Shown here: positions 1 to 6,196 of the stretch, piece by piece
Position numbering within the stretch: position 1 is the stretch's first letter
Layout of the letters: each line of letters opens with the position of its first letter
Source: JAFAVZ01 sp036009105
GTDB taxonomy: Bacteria > Acidobacteriota > Thermoanaerobaculia > Gp7-AA8
Assembly: GCA_036009105.1 (NCBI GenBank)
Contig: DASYMJ010000320.1
Location: forward strand, 1 to 9,729
DNA: 9,729 nt
Direction: 5' to 3'
Made by a program: the position numbers and the translations under genes
The notes under the pieces: generated by a model
The model's input: the letters and a program-made list of their open reading frames with translations, nothing else
Told to the model about the DNA's origin: nothing
Databases searched by the model: none

Positions 1-1311
1 CTGGAAGATATCGACGACGAACTCTTCGATCATTCGGAAATGACGGCCGCATGGCTGAAGGGAACATTCAAGCGGCGATCGTCGAAGCTTCAGATGGAGA
101 AACTCGATGCCGTACTTGCGGACTGGGGTACGACCGTTGATCGAGTGCTCGCGATACTGTCGGCGAAGGCAAACTCTACATCGCAGTCGATAGCGCCCAA
201 AGCAAAACTCTTGTTGTCTATTATTAGTGGTCCGATCGACGCTGACAAGATCGACTACTTGCTTCGTGACGGTGATCGAATGCGATTACCGTATCCCAAA
301 GGTATCGACATAGACCGTGTGTTAAGGAGTCTGACTACGGTTGCCATCGAAAAGGTCGCGAGCGGCGCGAGAGACGTGCCGGTCATTGCTGTTCATGCGA
401 AAGGCAAAGTGGCAGCGGAATTTGTGAGTATTGCCCGGTACGCGATGTTCTCACAAGGATACTGGCATCATACCGTCAGATCGATGAAAGCGATGCTTGC
501 GCGCGCCGTTCGCGCCCTTGTAGCCGAGGCATCAGATGATGCTAGGGAGTCGCTTCAGGAAAAGTTCATGGAGCTGGCCTTCAGTCTGCCGGAGAGCATT
601 TTTGCTTCCGGTGCGCCGCAGAAGCCGCTTTTTGCGAGCGGTGCTGTACCGCCAACGGGCACAAGTTCAGTTGCGGACGTCCCTCAGTTGGCAGCCACTG
701 ATGTTGCCGTCCTAAGGTGGCTCGAGCATCAGTTGATGGAGCGCGACCGGCCTGAAGCCGCTCTGATTTCCGGGATACTGAAACGTAAACTGTATAAGCG
801 GCTGTGGGTGGTCAGCCGTGATATGCAGCAGGGCCGCTGGGACGAGATCGTGAAGGCGTGGTCGGACCTAACGCGTGAGAAAAAACATCGTCTCTCTATC
901 GAAGTGGAAAGGCAGGTTGCAGCGAAGCTGACGGGGAATCCGAAAGCTATCACCGGTTTTTCAGTAGAGGGAGTTAGGGAAACCATACACGAGCGGCAAT
1001 CGCAGCGCGCTCCTTGGCTTCTTGTTGACATTCCGGAATCAAGACCCGGCGCTGAGGTTGGCCTTTACTATGTTCTAGAGGGACAGCGTCGGCAACTTCG
1101 AAAGGACGATAAGGTAGCTGGCGGTATTCAGGAATCTGACGTATGGAAGCAATACGCGGGCGCTCTGCTACAAACGGCTGGAAAGATTCGCATCTTTTGT
1201 GACCGAAACCTGGTCGACGTCGTTGAAGCCTCGATCCCGTGGGAGATCGGAATTGAGACGGTGACGGAGAGCCTGGAGGCGGTGAAAAAGGCGTCGACCT
1301 CGCGGCCGTAA
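1..1311 (+). CDS. HD-domain phosphohydrolase (SAMHD1/dNTPase-like), C-terminal part
   Basis: The frame is open from base 1, so the start and the N-terminal HD half lie upstream; the ATG at 40 is probably internal. Window codons 80-90 read DADKIDYLLRD, the hallmark of the COG1078/SAMHD1-like HD family. Its second Asp (codon 82) aligns with the last metal-binding residue of the HD site (Asp311 in human SAMHD1). A second family-like stretch, YWHHTVRSM, lies at about codons 154-162, inside the helical region. The remaining ~270 residues form the variable C-terminal region. Family members hydrolyse dNTPs or other nucleotides, and the reaction here cannot be told. The two H/HD motifs cannot be checked because they are off the window. 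Sampled lines are about 50% G+C against roughly 70% in later genes, which hints at different ancestry. No partner gene is visible. The family call is firm; substrate and any defence role are unknown. Confidence 0.82.
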   Translation: MEDIDDELFDHSEMTAAWLKGTFKRRSSKLQMEKLDAVLADWGTTVDRVLAILSAKANSTSQSIAPKAKLLLSIISGPIDADKIDYLLRDGDRMRLPYPKGIDIDRVLRSLTTVAIEKVASGARDVPVIAVHAKGKVAAEFVSIARYAMFSQGYWHHTVRSMKAMLARAVRALVAEASDDARESLQEKFMELAFSLPESIFASGAPQKPLFASGAVPPTGTSSVADVPQLAATDVAVLRWLEHQLMERDRPEAALISGILKRKLYKRLWVVSRDMQQGRWDEIVKAWSDLTREKKHRLSIEVERQVAAKLTGNPKAITGFSVEGVRETIHERQSQRAPWLLVDIPESRPGAEVGLYYVLEGQRRQLRKDDKVAGGIQESDVWKQYAGALLQTAGKIRIFCDRNLVDVVEASIPWEIGIETVTESLEAVKKASTSRP

Positions 1312-1588
1312 GGTCGCTCTGATATTCGAGCGATGAACTTGCGATTGCCCACACCAGCACCGACAGGCTCGCGGGACGCGCCGGCGACGACTAGAAGGTT
1401 GCAAAAAATGATGGCGCTATTAATAACTGAGCTCTTTCTATGCTACTGTCCTCCGCCCGTGAGTTGTTGCTGCGCAGCACCCGTTATGGTGCCATAGACA
1501 GCGCACGCTCGACATCGCACCACATTCCAGTCGCACGCCTGACGCGCAACCCGCCCTCCCGCCCTCCCGCCCGCCCGTATCCACCCAC
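1312..1588. other. Intergenic region between HD gene and small secreted-protein gene
   Basis: This 277-bp stretch has no convincing gene. Its left part keeps moderate G+C, its middle (about 1399-1445) is AT-rich, and its right end is C-rich. The AT-rich part holds TTGCAA (1399-1404) and TAATAA (1421-1426) at 16-bp spacing, and TATGCT near 1439; these are only weak promoter-like hexamers. A 12-bp perfect palindrome, TGCTGCGCAGCA, lies at 1468-1479. A 54-codon frame from ATG 1333 is open, but it has no Shine-Dalgarno sequence and an odd Pro/Cys-rich composition, so I do not call it. The shift in base composition makes this a plausible boundary between two blocks of different origin. Confidence 0.5.
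1550..1576 (-). repeat. Seven C3 runs: G-quadruplex motif on the - strand
   Basis: The + strand reads as seven CCC runs, each separated by exactly one base (G, T, G, T, G, G). The - strand is therefore seven GGG runs with 1-nt loops, far more than the four runs needed for a very stable parallel G-quadruplex. The motif ends 12 bases before the start codon of the next gene, on its template strand, where a Shine-Dalgarno sequence would be expected and is missing. The sequence pattern is certain; folding and function are inferred. Confidence 0.8.
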
Positions 1589-2086
1589 ATGAAACCCTTG
1601 GTCGCTCTCGTGTTGCTCCTCTCCGCCACCGCCGCGCTCGCGGCCGAAAAGAAGCAGGGCATCTCCATCTCCTTCGACAGTAATGATGCGCGGACGAAGA
1701 TTGCGGCGAGGCACGTGGCTCGGGACGCGAAGTTGGCGGTGGGGACGAGGAATGGGGCGGCGGTGGTGTTGCTCACGAATGATGTCGTCGCGGTGCAGTT
1801 GACCGATGCCGTTCTCGCCAGGATCGAGCCGAAGAGCGACGCGAACTTCATCGAGGAGCTGGTTGCGGCGGGGGTGGGGGTGGCGGTGCGCAAAGCGGTC
1901 GAATATCCGGTGGCGAACATTCGGAGCGCGGAGATCCGCAATGGGATGCTCGTGCTGACGAATGATGATGGCAAGCCGGTGTTCGCAGATCTGAAAGTGA
2001 ACGGCGAGAACGTCACTCACGATCTCGCGACGGCGGACGCCGCGAAGTTCGTCAACGCGTTCCGGGCCATCAAGACCCGGCGATAG
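1589..2086 (+). CDS. Small secreted protein of unknown function
   Basis: The product is 165 residues. Residues 1-18 are a textbook signal peptide: Lys at position 2, a Leu/Val/Ala core and an ALA-AE cleavage site, giving a mature periplasmic or exported protein of about 147 residues. The signal peptide makes the ATG at 1589 the right start, although no purine-rich ribosome binding site precedes it; the upstream 40 bases are almost all C with some G and T. The mature part contains no Cys, no obvious repeat and no catalytic motif. It looks like alternating short strands (such as GAAVVLLTNDVVAVQLT and IRNGMLVLTND) and helices. I do not recognise the family. Its last 17 bases overlap the 3' end of the convergent sigma-factor gene. 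That the gene is real is likely from the signal peptide; its function is unknown. Confidence 0.75.
   Translation: MKPLVALVLLLSATAALAAEKKQGISISFDSNDARTKIAARHVARDAKLAVGTRNGAAVVLLTNDVVAVQLTDAVLARIEPKSDANFIEELVAAGVGVAVRKAVEYPVANIRSAEIRNGMLVLTNDDGKPVFADLKVNGENVTHDLATADAAKFVNAFRAIKTRR
2070..2086. other. Convergent 3' overlap of two genes (17 bp)
   Basis: The stop of the secreted-protein gene (TAG, 2084-2086) lies inside the sigma-factor gene, whose own stop (TGA on the - strand, 2072-2070) lies inside the secreted-protein gene. There is no space for a terminator between them, so transcripts from either side should run antisense into the other unless a terminator is embedded in the coding sequence. 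Confidence 0.9.
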
Positions 2087-3344
2087 GTTCCCGGCAGCTC
2101 TCCAACTTGCGCTCGAAGAACGCCGCTTCCGTACGGCTGCGCGCCAATGCGATCGCGCGCTCGAAATGCGACACAGCGGCGCCCGGGCGCCCGGCGAGGA
2201 GATGGAACTCGCCCTGGGCGGCGGCGTGGAACGGGTAGTCGCGCAGGCGGTCCGCATCGCGCAGCGTGGCCAAAGCGGCGAGTCCTTCCTCGGGACCGCG
2301 GGCGTGGCCCAAGGCGATGGCGCGGTTGAGGGCGACGATGGGGGACGGTTTCAGGCGGTAGAGGGAGTCATACAGGTCGAGGATCTGCGGCCAGTCAGTG
2401 GCGGCAAATGAGGGCGCCGCGCAATGCAGTGACGCGATGGCGGCCTCGAGGTGGTACTCGCTCAAATCCGTTCCCGTGGCGGAACGAGCCAGAGCGGCGA
2501 AACCGCGCCCGATCAGCTCGTGGTCCCAGCGGGAGCGGTCCTGCATCTCCAGCTGGATCAGCGTGCCGTCGTCGTCCACGCGGCCGGCCAGGCGGGCGGC
2601 GTGGAAGCAGAGGAGCGCCAGCAGCGCGTGCGTCTTCGGGCCATCGCCGGCCGGATGCTCGCTGAGGAGCAGCGTCAGATGGATGGCCTCGAAGCAGAGA
2701 TCCTCCCGCACCGTCGCCTCCGACGTGCTGCCGTGGTAGCCCTCGCTGAAGAGGAGATAGATGGCTTGCTGGACGGCCTCCAGCCGCTTCGGGATCTCGG
2801 ACGGATGGGTCAGCTCGATGAATGCGCCCGAGACGCGAAAGAGCTTGCGGGCGCGGCCGAGGCGCTTCTCGATGGAGTCCTCGCTGACGAGCAGGGCGTG
2901 GGCGATCTCCGGGACGCTGAACCCGCAAAGCGTCTTCAGGATCAGCGTCACCTGCGCCGCGGTGGAGAGCTCCGGATGACAGCAGGCCACCATCATCCGG
3001 AGCTGGTCATCGCGGATCTCCTGCTCGAACACCGCCTCGTCTTCGGGGAGACTCTCGCGAAGGCGCAGACGATGGACGAGCTCGGGGCTGAAGTCGCGGA
3101 ATTGATGATCGCGGCGGAGCAGATCGATGGCCCGGTTGCGCGCCACCCGCATCAGCCAGGCCGACGGATTGTCCGGCAGGCCCTGCATCGACCAGCTCTC
3201 CAGCGCGCGGCAGAGCGTGTCCTGCACCACATCCTCGGCCAGATCCAGGCGGGCCAGACCGACCATCCGGCTCAGGAAGGCGACCATCTTTCCCGCCTCG
3301 CGGCGGAAAAAATGGTCGACCAGTCCTGATACGTCGTTCGTCAA
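2070..3344 (-). CDS. ECF sigma factor with C-terminal extension, ECF42-type
   Basis: This RNA polymerase sigma factor has 424 residues with the start chosen here. Region 2 is at residues ~7-80 (LAEDVVQDTLCRALESW; NPSAWLMRVARNRAIDLLRR) and region 4 at ~112-172, with its helix-turn-helix at GFSVPEIAHALLVSEDSIEKR. About 250 further residues carry marks of the ECF42/DUF6596 type: YLLFSEGY (196-203), QDRSRWD (268-274), PSPIVALNRAIA (333-344) and TPR-like helices at the end. Group members are usually encoded beside YciI/DGPF proteins and lack a classical anti-sigma factor, which fits here. The start is most likely TTG at 3344: it has GGGAG at 3355-3351 with a 6-nt gap, lies just after the yciI stop (10-nt gap), and precedes region 2. 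The open frame continues upstream to 3548, but that part is antisense-like shadow of yciI. The next in-frame Met (residue 20) would cut region 2. The extension probably senses or transmits the signal (inference). Confidence 0.93.
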   Translation of the reverse strand: MTNDVSGLVDHFFRREAGKMVAFLSRMVGLARLDLAEDVVQDTLCRALESWSMQGLPDNPSAWLMRVARNRAIDLLRRDHQFRDFSPELVHRLRLRESLPEDEAVFEQEIRDDQLRMMVACCHPELSTAAQVTLILKTLCGFSVPEIAHALLVSEDSIEKRLGRARKLFRVSGAFIELTHPSEIPKRLEAVQQAIYLLFSEGYHGSTSEATVREDLCFEAIHLTLLLSEHPAGDGPKTHALLALLCFHAARLAGRVDDDGTLIQLEMQDRSRWDHELIGRGFAALARSATGTDLSEYHLEAAIASLHCAAPSFAATDWPQILDLYDSLYRLKPSPIVALNRAIALGHARGPEEGLAALATLRDADRLRDYPFHAAAQGEFHLLAGRPGAAVSHFERAIALARSRTEAAFFERKLESCREPIAGS

Positions 3345-3354
3345 ACGGTTCTCC

Positions 3355-3699
3355 CTACATCGCGAAGAAGGGGCGGACCTCCACGGTGCCGTCCGCATCG
3401 AGGACGGGACACCCCTTGGCCAGCTCCGTCGCGTGCTCCACGTCGCGCGCCTGGACCATGACGTAGCCCTGGATTGCGTCCTTCGTCTCGACGTACGGCC
3501 CGTCGGTGACGGCCTTCGCCTTGCCGCGGACGACCTTCCCCGATCCATCCAGCCGCTCGCCGAGCTGCACGAGGTTGCCCCCCTTTTCGAGGGCGTCTTT
3601 CCACTCGATCCACTTCTGCGCGTGCTGCTGCATCTCCTCGGGCGACATGGTGCGATAGAGGCCGGGGTTGCTGCGAAAGAGGTACATGAATTTTGTCAT
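3355..3699 (-). CDS. YciI-family (DGPF-type) protein
   Basis: This 114-residue protein belongs to the YCII-related/DGPF family, small alpha/beta dimeric ferredoxin-like proteins. Diagnostic segments are MTKFMYLFRSNP at the N terminus, TDGPYVETKD at residues 65-74 (the DGPF motif, here DGPY), and GCPVLDADGTVEVRP at 96-110. The length is usual for the family. A strong AAGGAG sits in the 18-nt gap after the AhpD-like gene, and the sigma factor starts 10 nt after its stop, so the three are almost certainly one transcript. In ECF42 systems the DGPF protein is the conserved partner and a frequent sigma target; whether it is an enzyme, a ligand sensor or a sigma-binding protein is not settled as far as I know. 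Confidence 0.93.
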   Translation of the reverse strand: MTKFMYLFRSNPGLYRTMSPEEMQQHAQKWIEWKDALEKGGNLVQLGERLDGSGKVVRGKAKAVTDGPYVETKDAIQGYVMVQARDVEHATELAKGCPVLDADGTVEVRPFFAM

Positions 3700-3717
3700 G
3701 GGCTGCTCCTTTTCTCT

Positions 3718-4191
3718 TCAGTACGAGCCGGTCCACGCGCCCGACAGCTGCCTCGTGGCGACGTTGAGCCGGTTCCAGACGTTGATGTTCGCGATGACCA
3801 GGATGAGCGCGGCGAGCGCGCCTTCGTCGTAGTGACGGGCGGCTTCGTTCCAGACCGGGTCGGGGACGGGATCTTCGCGGTCGCTCAGCCGGGTCACCGC
3901 CTCGGCCAGCGCGAGCGCCGCCCGCTCGGCATCGGTGAAGTAGGGCGTGTCGCGCCAGGCGGCCACGGTGAGGATGCGCTCGTCCGCTTCGCCGCTTTTC
4001 TTGAGCTGCCGCGAGTGCATGTCGACGCAGACGCTGCAGCCGTTGATCTGGCTGGCCCGCAGCTCCACGAGCTCGCAGAGGCGCGGCGCGAGGCCGGCCT
4101 TCAGGGCCACCGCCTTGAGCGCCTGCAGGGCCGGGACGGTGTCGGGAAGGACGAGCGCGATGTTCTTCATTCGCGCGTGCATTTTGTCCAT
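3718..4191 (-). CDS. Carboxymuconolactone decarboxylase / AhpD-like protein
   Basis: The 157-residue product has an AhpD-like core. Glu40, Cys52, Cys55 and His59 reproduce the spacing of the alkylhydroperoxidase AhpD proton-relay and redox site (E-x11-C-x2-C-x3-H; the second part reads CSVCVDMH). The C-terminal end has the family-typical NVWNRLNVATRQ (137-148). Such proteins reduce peroxides or act as disulfide-linked reductases; true carboxymuconolactone decarboxylases lack the CxxC, so a thiol-redox role is favoured. It is the first gene of the probable AhpD-YciI-sigma operon, with 18 nt before yciI. AAAGGAG lies about 7 nt before ATG 4191 and is buried in a perfect inverted repeat. An in-frame ATG three codons later is a less likely start. 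Substrate and electron donor are not visible. Confidence 0.92.
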   Translation of the reverse strand: MDKMHARMKNIALVLPDTVPALQALKAVALKAGLAPRLCELVELRASQINGCSVCVDMHSRQLKKSGEADERILTVAAWRDTPYFTDAERAALALAEAVTRLSDREDPVPDPVWNEAARHYDEGALAALILVIANINVWNRLNVATRQLSGAWTGSY

Positions 4192-4194
4192 ATT

Positions 4195-4235
4195 GTTTCT
4201 CCTTTCCCACTCATGACGAATGGGAAAGGAGAAAC
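4195..4235 (-). promoter_or_regulatory. Perfect 15-bp inverted repeat hiding the AhpD-gene RBS
   Basis: GTTTCTCCTTTCCCA (4195-4209) and its exact reverse complement (4221-4235) flank an 11-nt loop. In a - strand transcript the 3' arm carries AAAGGAG, the Shine-Dalgarno sequence of the gene starting at 4191, so a formed hairpin would block its translation. Neither strand has a T-run after the stem, so it does not look like an ordinary terminator. It could instead be a protein operator if transcription starts inside or after it. Confidence 0.72.
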
Positions 4236-4241
4236 CGGACA
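4215..4241 (-). promoter_or_regulatory. Possible ECF-type promoter for the AhpD-YciI-sigma operon
   Basis: On the - strand TGTCCG (4241-4236) is followed after 17 nt by CGTC (4218-4215). This resembles the ECF42 target motif as I remember it (TGTCGA, then CG(A/T)C), with two mismatches in the first box. If real, it would allow self-regulation by the sigma factor, and the inverted repeat would span its spacer. The evidence is weak. Confidence 0.25.
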
Positions 4242-4260
4242 GGCCGGCACGCGCTGGGTA

Positions 4261-5028
4261 CTAAGCGTCGGCGCGCTGCACCTTTCCCCGCCCCGCCGAC
4301 CCGCGCAGGAACGGCACGAGCATCGGCACCTGGCGCCGGTAATCCTCGTACGCGCTGCCGTGCTCGCGCACCAGGTCGCGCTCCTCGAACCGGATGGCCA
4401 GCAGGATGTACGCCGCGGTGGCGATGGCGAACAGCAGGTGCGCATACGTCATCAGCGGCGTCATCCAGAAGGCGAAGAACCAGCCGACGTAGAGCGGGTG
4501 CCGCACCAGCCGATACGGGCCGGGCGTGCCGAACTTCAGGAAGGTGTATGGCTTGCCGCGGAGGAACAGCCAGACCTGGCGCAGGCCGAAGAGGTCGAAG
4601 TGGTTGATGAGGAACGTGGAGACGAGCACCAGGGTGAATCCGAAGGCGAAGAGCGTGCGCAGCACGAAGCGGCCGAACGGATCGCTCACCGACCAGACCA
4701 CGCCGCCCAGCGGCTGCCACTGCCAGAACAGCACGATCAGCGCGAGGCTGGAGAGCAGCACGTACGTGGAGCGCTCCAGCGCCGGCGCGACGACCCGCGT
4801 CCAGCGTTCCTTGAACCAGCGCCGCGCCATCACGCTGTGCTGCACGGCGAAGAGCGCCAGCAGGCCGGCGTCGATGGCCATCCCGCGCGCGAGCGGGAGG
4901 CGCGGCGCGCCGTCCAGCGTGGTCGGCACGGCGAAGCCGCCGATGAAGCCGACCGCGTAGAGGAACGTGGCGAAGAAGATGGCGTAACAGAGGACCCCGT
5001 AGGCGAAGAACGCAATTCGTTTGAGCAT
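4261..5028 (-). CDS. mddA: MddA-like methanethiol S-methyltransferase
   Basis: The product is a 255-residue membrane methyltransferase. Hydrophobic segments lie at about residues 5-30, 51-66, 88-102, 124-142 and 180-212. The SAM-binding signature of the isoprenylcysteine/phospholipid methyltransferase fold is present: YRLVRHPLYVGW (172-183), then FEERDLVREHGSAYEDYRRQVPMLVP (214-239, with the paired Glu and the conserved YEDYRRQVP). VQHSVMAR (62-69), ERSTYVLLSS (85-94) and INHFDLFGLRQVW (141-153) match what I recall of MddA proteins, which convert methanethiol to dimethyl sulfide with SAM. Relatives of other substrate range (NnrU, ICMT-like) remain possible. The start is set at ATG 5028, where the N-terminal membrane segment begins. 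No good ribosome binding site precedes it, and ATG 5075 would add 16 unlikely residues. The gene ends 69 nt before the AhpD-like gene. Confidence 0.83.
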   Translation of the reverse strand: MLKRIAFFAYGVLCYAIFFATFLYAVGFIGGFAVPTTLDGAPRLPLARGMAIDAGLLALFAVQHSVMARRWFKERWTRVVAPALERSTYVLLSSLALIVLFWQWQPLGGVVWSVSDPFGRFVLRTLFAFGFTLVLVSTFLINHFDLFGLRQVWLFLRGKPYTFLKFGTPGPYRLVRHPLYVGWFFAFWMTPLMTYAHLLFAIATAAYILLAIRFEERDLVREHGSAYEDYRRQVPMLVPFLRGSAGRGKVQRADA

Positions 5029-5115
5029 GGGCGACAAGTTCGGGCCAGCCGCCCGGCGCCGCCATGAGTGCATTGTCCCGGGAGCCGGTAGAATCGGCCG
5101 TTCCAGGCAGGACAA
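5029..5115. promoter_or_regulatory. Divergent promoter region, mddA / hydrolase-LuxR gene
   Basis: This 87-bp gap separates two divergent genes, so both promoters should lie in or near it. On the + strand TAGAAT (5089-5094) is a good -10 candidate 21 bp before ATG 5116, without a clear -35 box. AGGCAGGA at 5105-5112 is the likely ribosome binding site on that side. I see no convincing -10 box for mddA. A LuxR-type regulator encoded alongside would plausibly bind here, but I see no clean palindromic operator. Confidence 0.5.
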
Positions 5116-6180
5116 ATGTCCCAGACGCCACAGCGAATCCGATTCTTGCGCACCAGCGATGGCGTGCAGCTCGCCTGGGCGGAGGCGGGAAGCGGGCCGC
5201 TGCTGATCAAGGCCGCCACCTGGCTGACTCACCTCCAGTACGACTGGGACAGCCCGGTGTGGCGCCACTGGATGCGCTTCTTCACCGACCACTTCCGCTT
5301 GGTCCGCTACGACGAGCGGGGCTGCGGCATGAGCGACTGGGAGGCCGGCGAGCTGTCCGCCACCCGCTGGACGGACGACCTGGAGGAAGTGATCGACGCC
5401 GCCGCGCCGGCCGCCCCCTTCACCCTCCTCGGCATCTCCCAGGGCGCCGTGGCCTGCATCGGCTACGCGGTGCGGCATCCGGAGCGCGTCTCCGGGATGA
5501 TCCTGTACGGCGGCTACGCGCGCGGCCACTATCACCGCGGAAAGCCGGACGCGGAGCGCGAATACCGGGCCATTCTCGAGGTGCTCCGCATCGGCTGGGG
5601 GAAAGCCAATCCCTCCTTCCGCCAGCTCTTCACCTCCCGCTTCATCCCGGACGGCAGCGCCGAGCAACTGGCCTGGTTCAACGAGCTCTGTCAGAAGACG
5701 ACCACGCCGGACATGGCGGCGGAGCTGCTGCGGATGCGGGCCGAGATGAACGTGGTCGACCTGCTGCCGCTGGTGCGCGTGCCGACGCTGGTCATCCACG
5801 CGCGCGAGGACAACGTGGTGCCGTTCGCGGAAGGGCGGCTCCTCGCCTCGTCCATCCCCGGCGCGCAGTTCATCGAGCTCGCCGGCAAGAATCACGTCCT
5901 GCTGGAGGACGAGCCGGCCTGGCCGCAATTTCAGGAGGCGGTGCTCGACTTCGCCGGGCTGCAGACGCCGGCCGCCGGCGCTTTCGACGCCCTCTCGCCG
6001 CGCGAGCGCGAAGTCCTCTCCCTCCTCAGCGAGGGCCTGGCCAACGCGCAGATCGGCGAGCGCCTCTCCATCAGCGAGAAGACGGTCCGCAATCACCTCT
6101 CCAGGCTGTATGACAAGCTCGGCGTCTGGAACCGCTCGCAGGCGGTGGTGTTCGCGCGCGACCGCGGTTTCCGGCGGTGA
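5116..6180 (+). CDS. Alpha/beta hydrolase fused to LuxR-type DNA-binding domain
   Basis: This 354-residue protein has two domains. Residues ~8-282 are an alpha/beta-hydrolase with a complete apparent triad: Ser108 in the nucleophile elbow GISQG, Asp232 in HAREDNVVP, and His260 in GKNHVLL. DERGCG (66-71) is the usual segment after strand 4. Residues ~292-352 form a LuxR/GerE helix-turn-helix: LSPREREVLSLLSEGL, then IGERLSISEKTVRNHLSRLYDKLG. A hydrolase domain joined to a LuxR domain suggests a one-component regulator that binds, and perhaps cleaves, a small ester, lactone or similar ligand (inference). It is cytoplasmic, with no signal peptide. It is divergent from mddA and sits 16 bp before the cytosine deaminase gene. 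Domain calls are firm; ligand, catalysis and target genes are unknown. Confidence 0.93.
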   Translation: MSQTPQRIRFLRTSDGVQLAWAEAGSGPLLIKAATWLTHLQYDWDSPVWRHWMRFFTDHFRLVRYDERGCGMSDWEAGELSATRWTDDLEEVIDAAAPAAPFTLLGISQGAVACIGYAVRHPERVSGMILYGGYARGHYHRGKPDAEREYRAILEVLRIGWGKANPSFRQLFTSRFIPDGSAEQLAWFNELCQKTTTPDMAAELLRMRAEMNVVDLLPLVRVPTLVIHAREDNVVPFAEGRLLASSIPGAQFIELAGKNHVLLEDEPAWPQFQEAVLDFAGLQTPAAGAFDALSPREREVLSLLSEGLANAQIGERLSISEKTVRNHLSRLYDKLGVWNRSQAVVFARDRGFRR

Positions 6181-6182
6181 AG

Positions 6183-6196
6183 TAGAGTTGCTGCGC
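6183..6196 (+). promoter_or_regulatory. TAGAGT box just before the deaminase start
   Basis: TAGAGTTGCTGCGC runs directly into ATG 6197. TAGAGT (6183-6188) resembles a -10 hexamer and lies 8 nt before the ATG, a distance that would place the transcript start at or next to the A of the start codon. No Shine-Dalgarno sequence and no clear -35 box are present. A nearly identical block precedes dusB. Confidence 0.4.

Noticed and set aside
1333..1497. A 54-codon frame in the intergenic region before the exported-protein gene
   Set aside because: It has no ribosome binding site, and a Pro/Cys-rich composition that reflects the C-rich DNA.
1438..2257. Long - strand frames opposite the small exported protein
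   Set aside because: The + strand frame has a clean signal peptide. The opposite frames extend over the C-run tract and have Arg/His-rich shadow composition.
4195..4235. The 15-bp inverted repeat as a standard intrinsic terminator
   Set aside because: There is no T-run on either strand after the stem, the stem is not GC-rich, and it lies over a ribosome binding site 3 nt from a start codon.
3127..5067. A 646-codon open frame on the + strand opposite the sigma/YciI/AhpD/mddA genes
   Set aside because: It is antisense to four well-supported genes, rich in Arg, Glu, His and Gln, without any domain signal; a GC-driven shadow.
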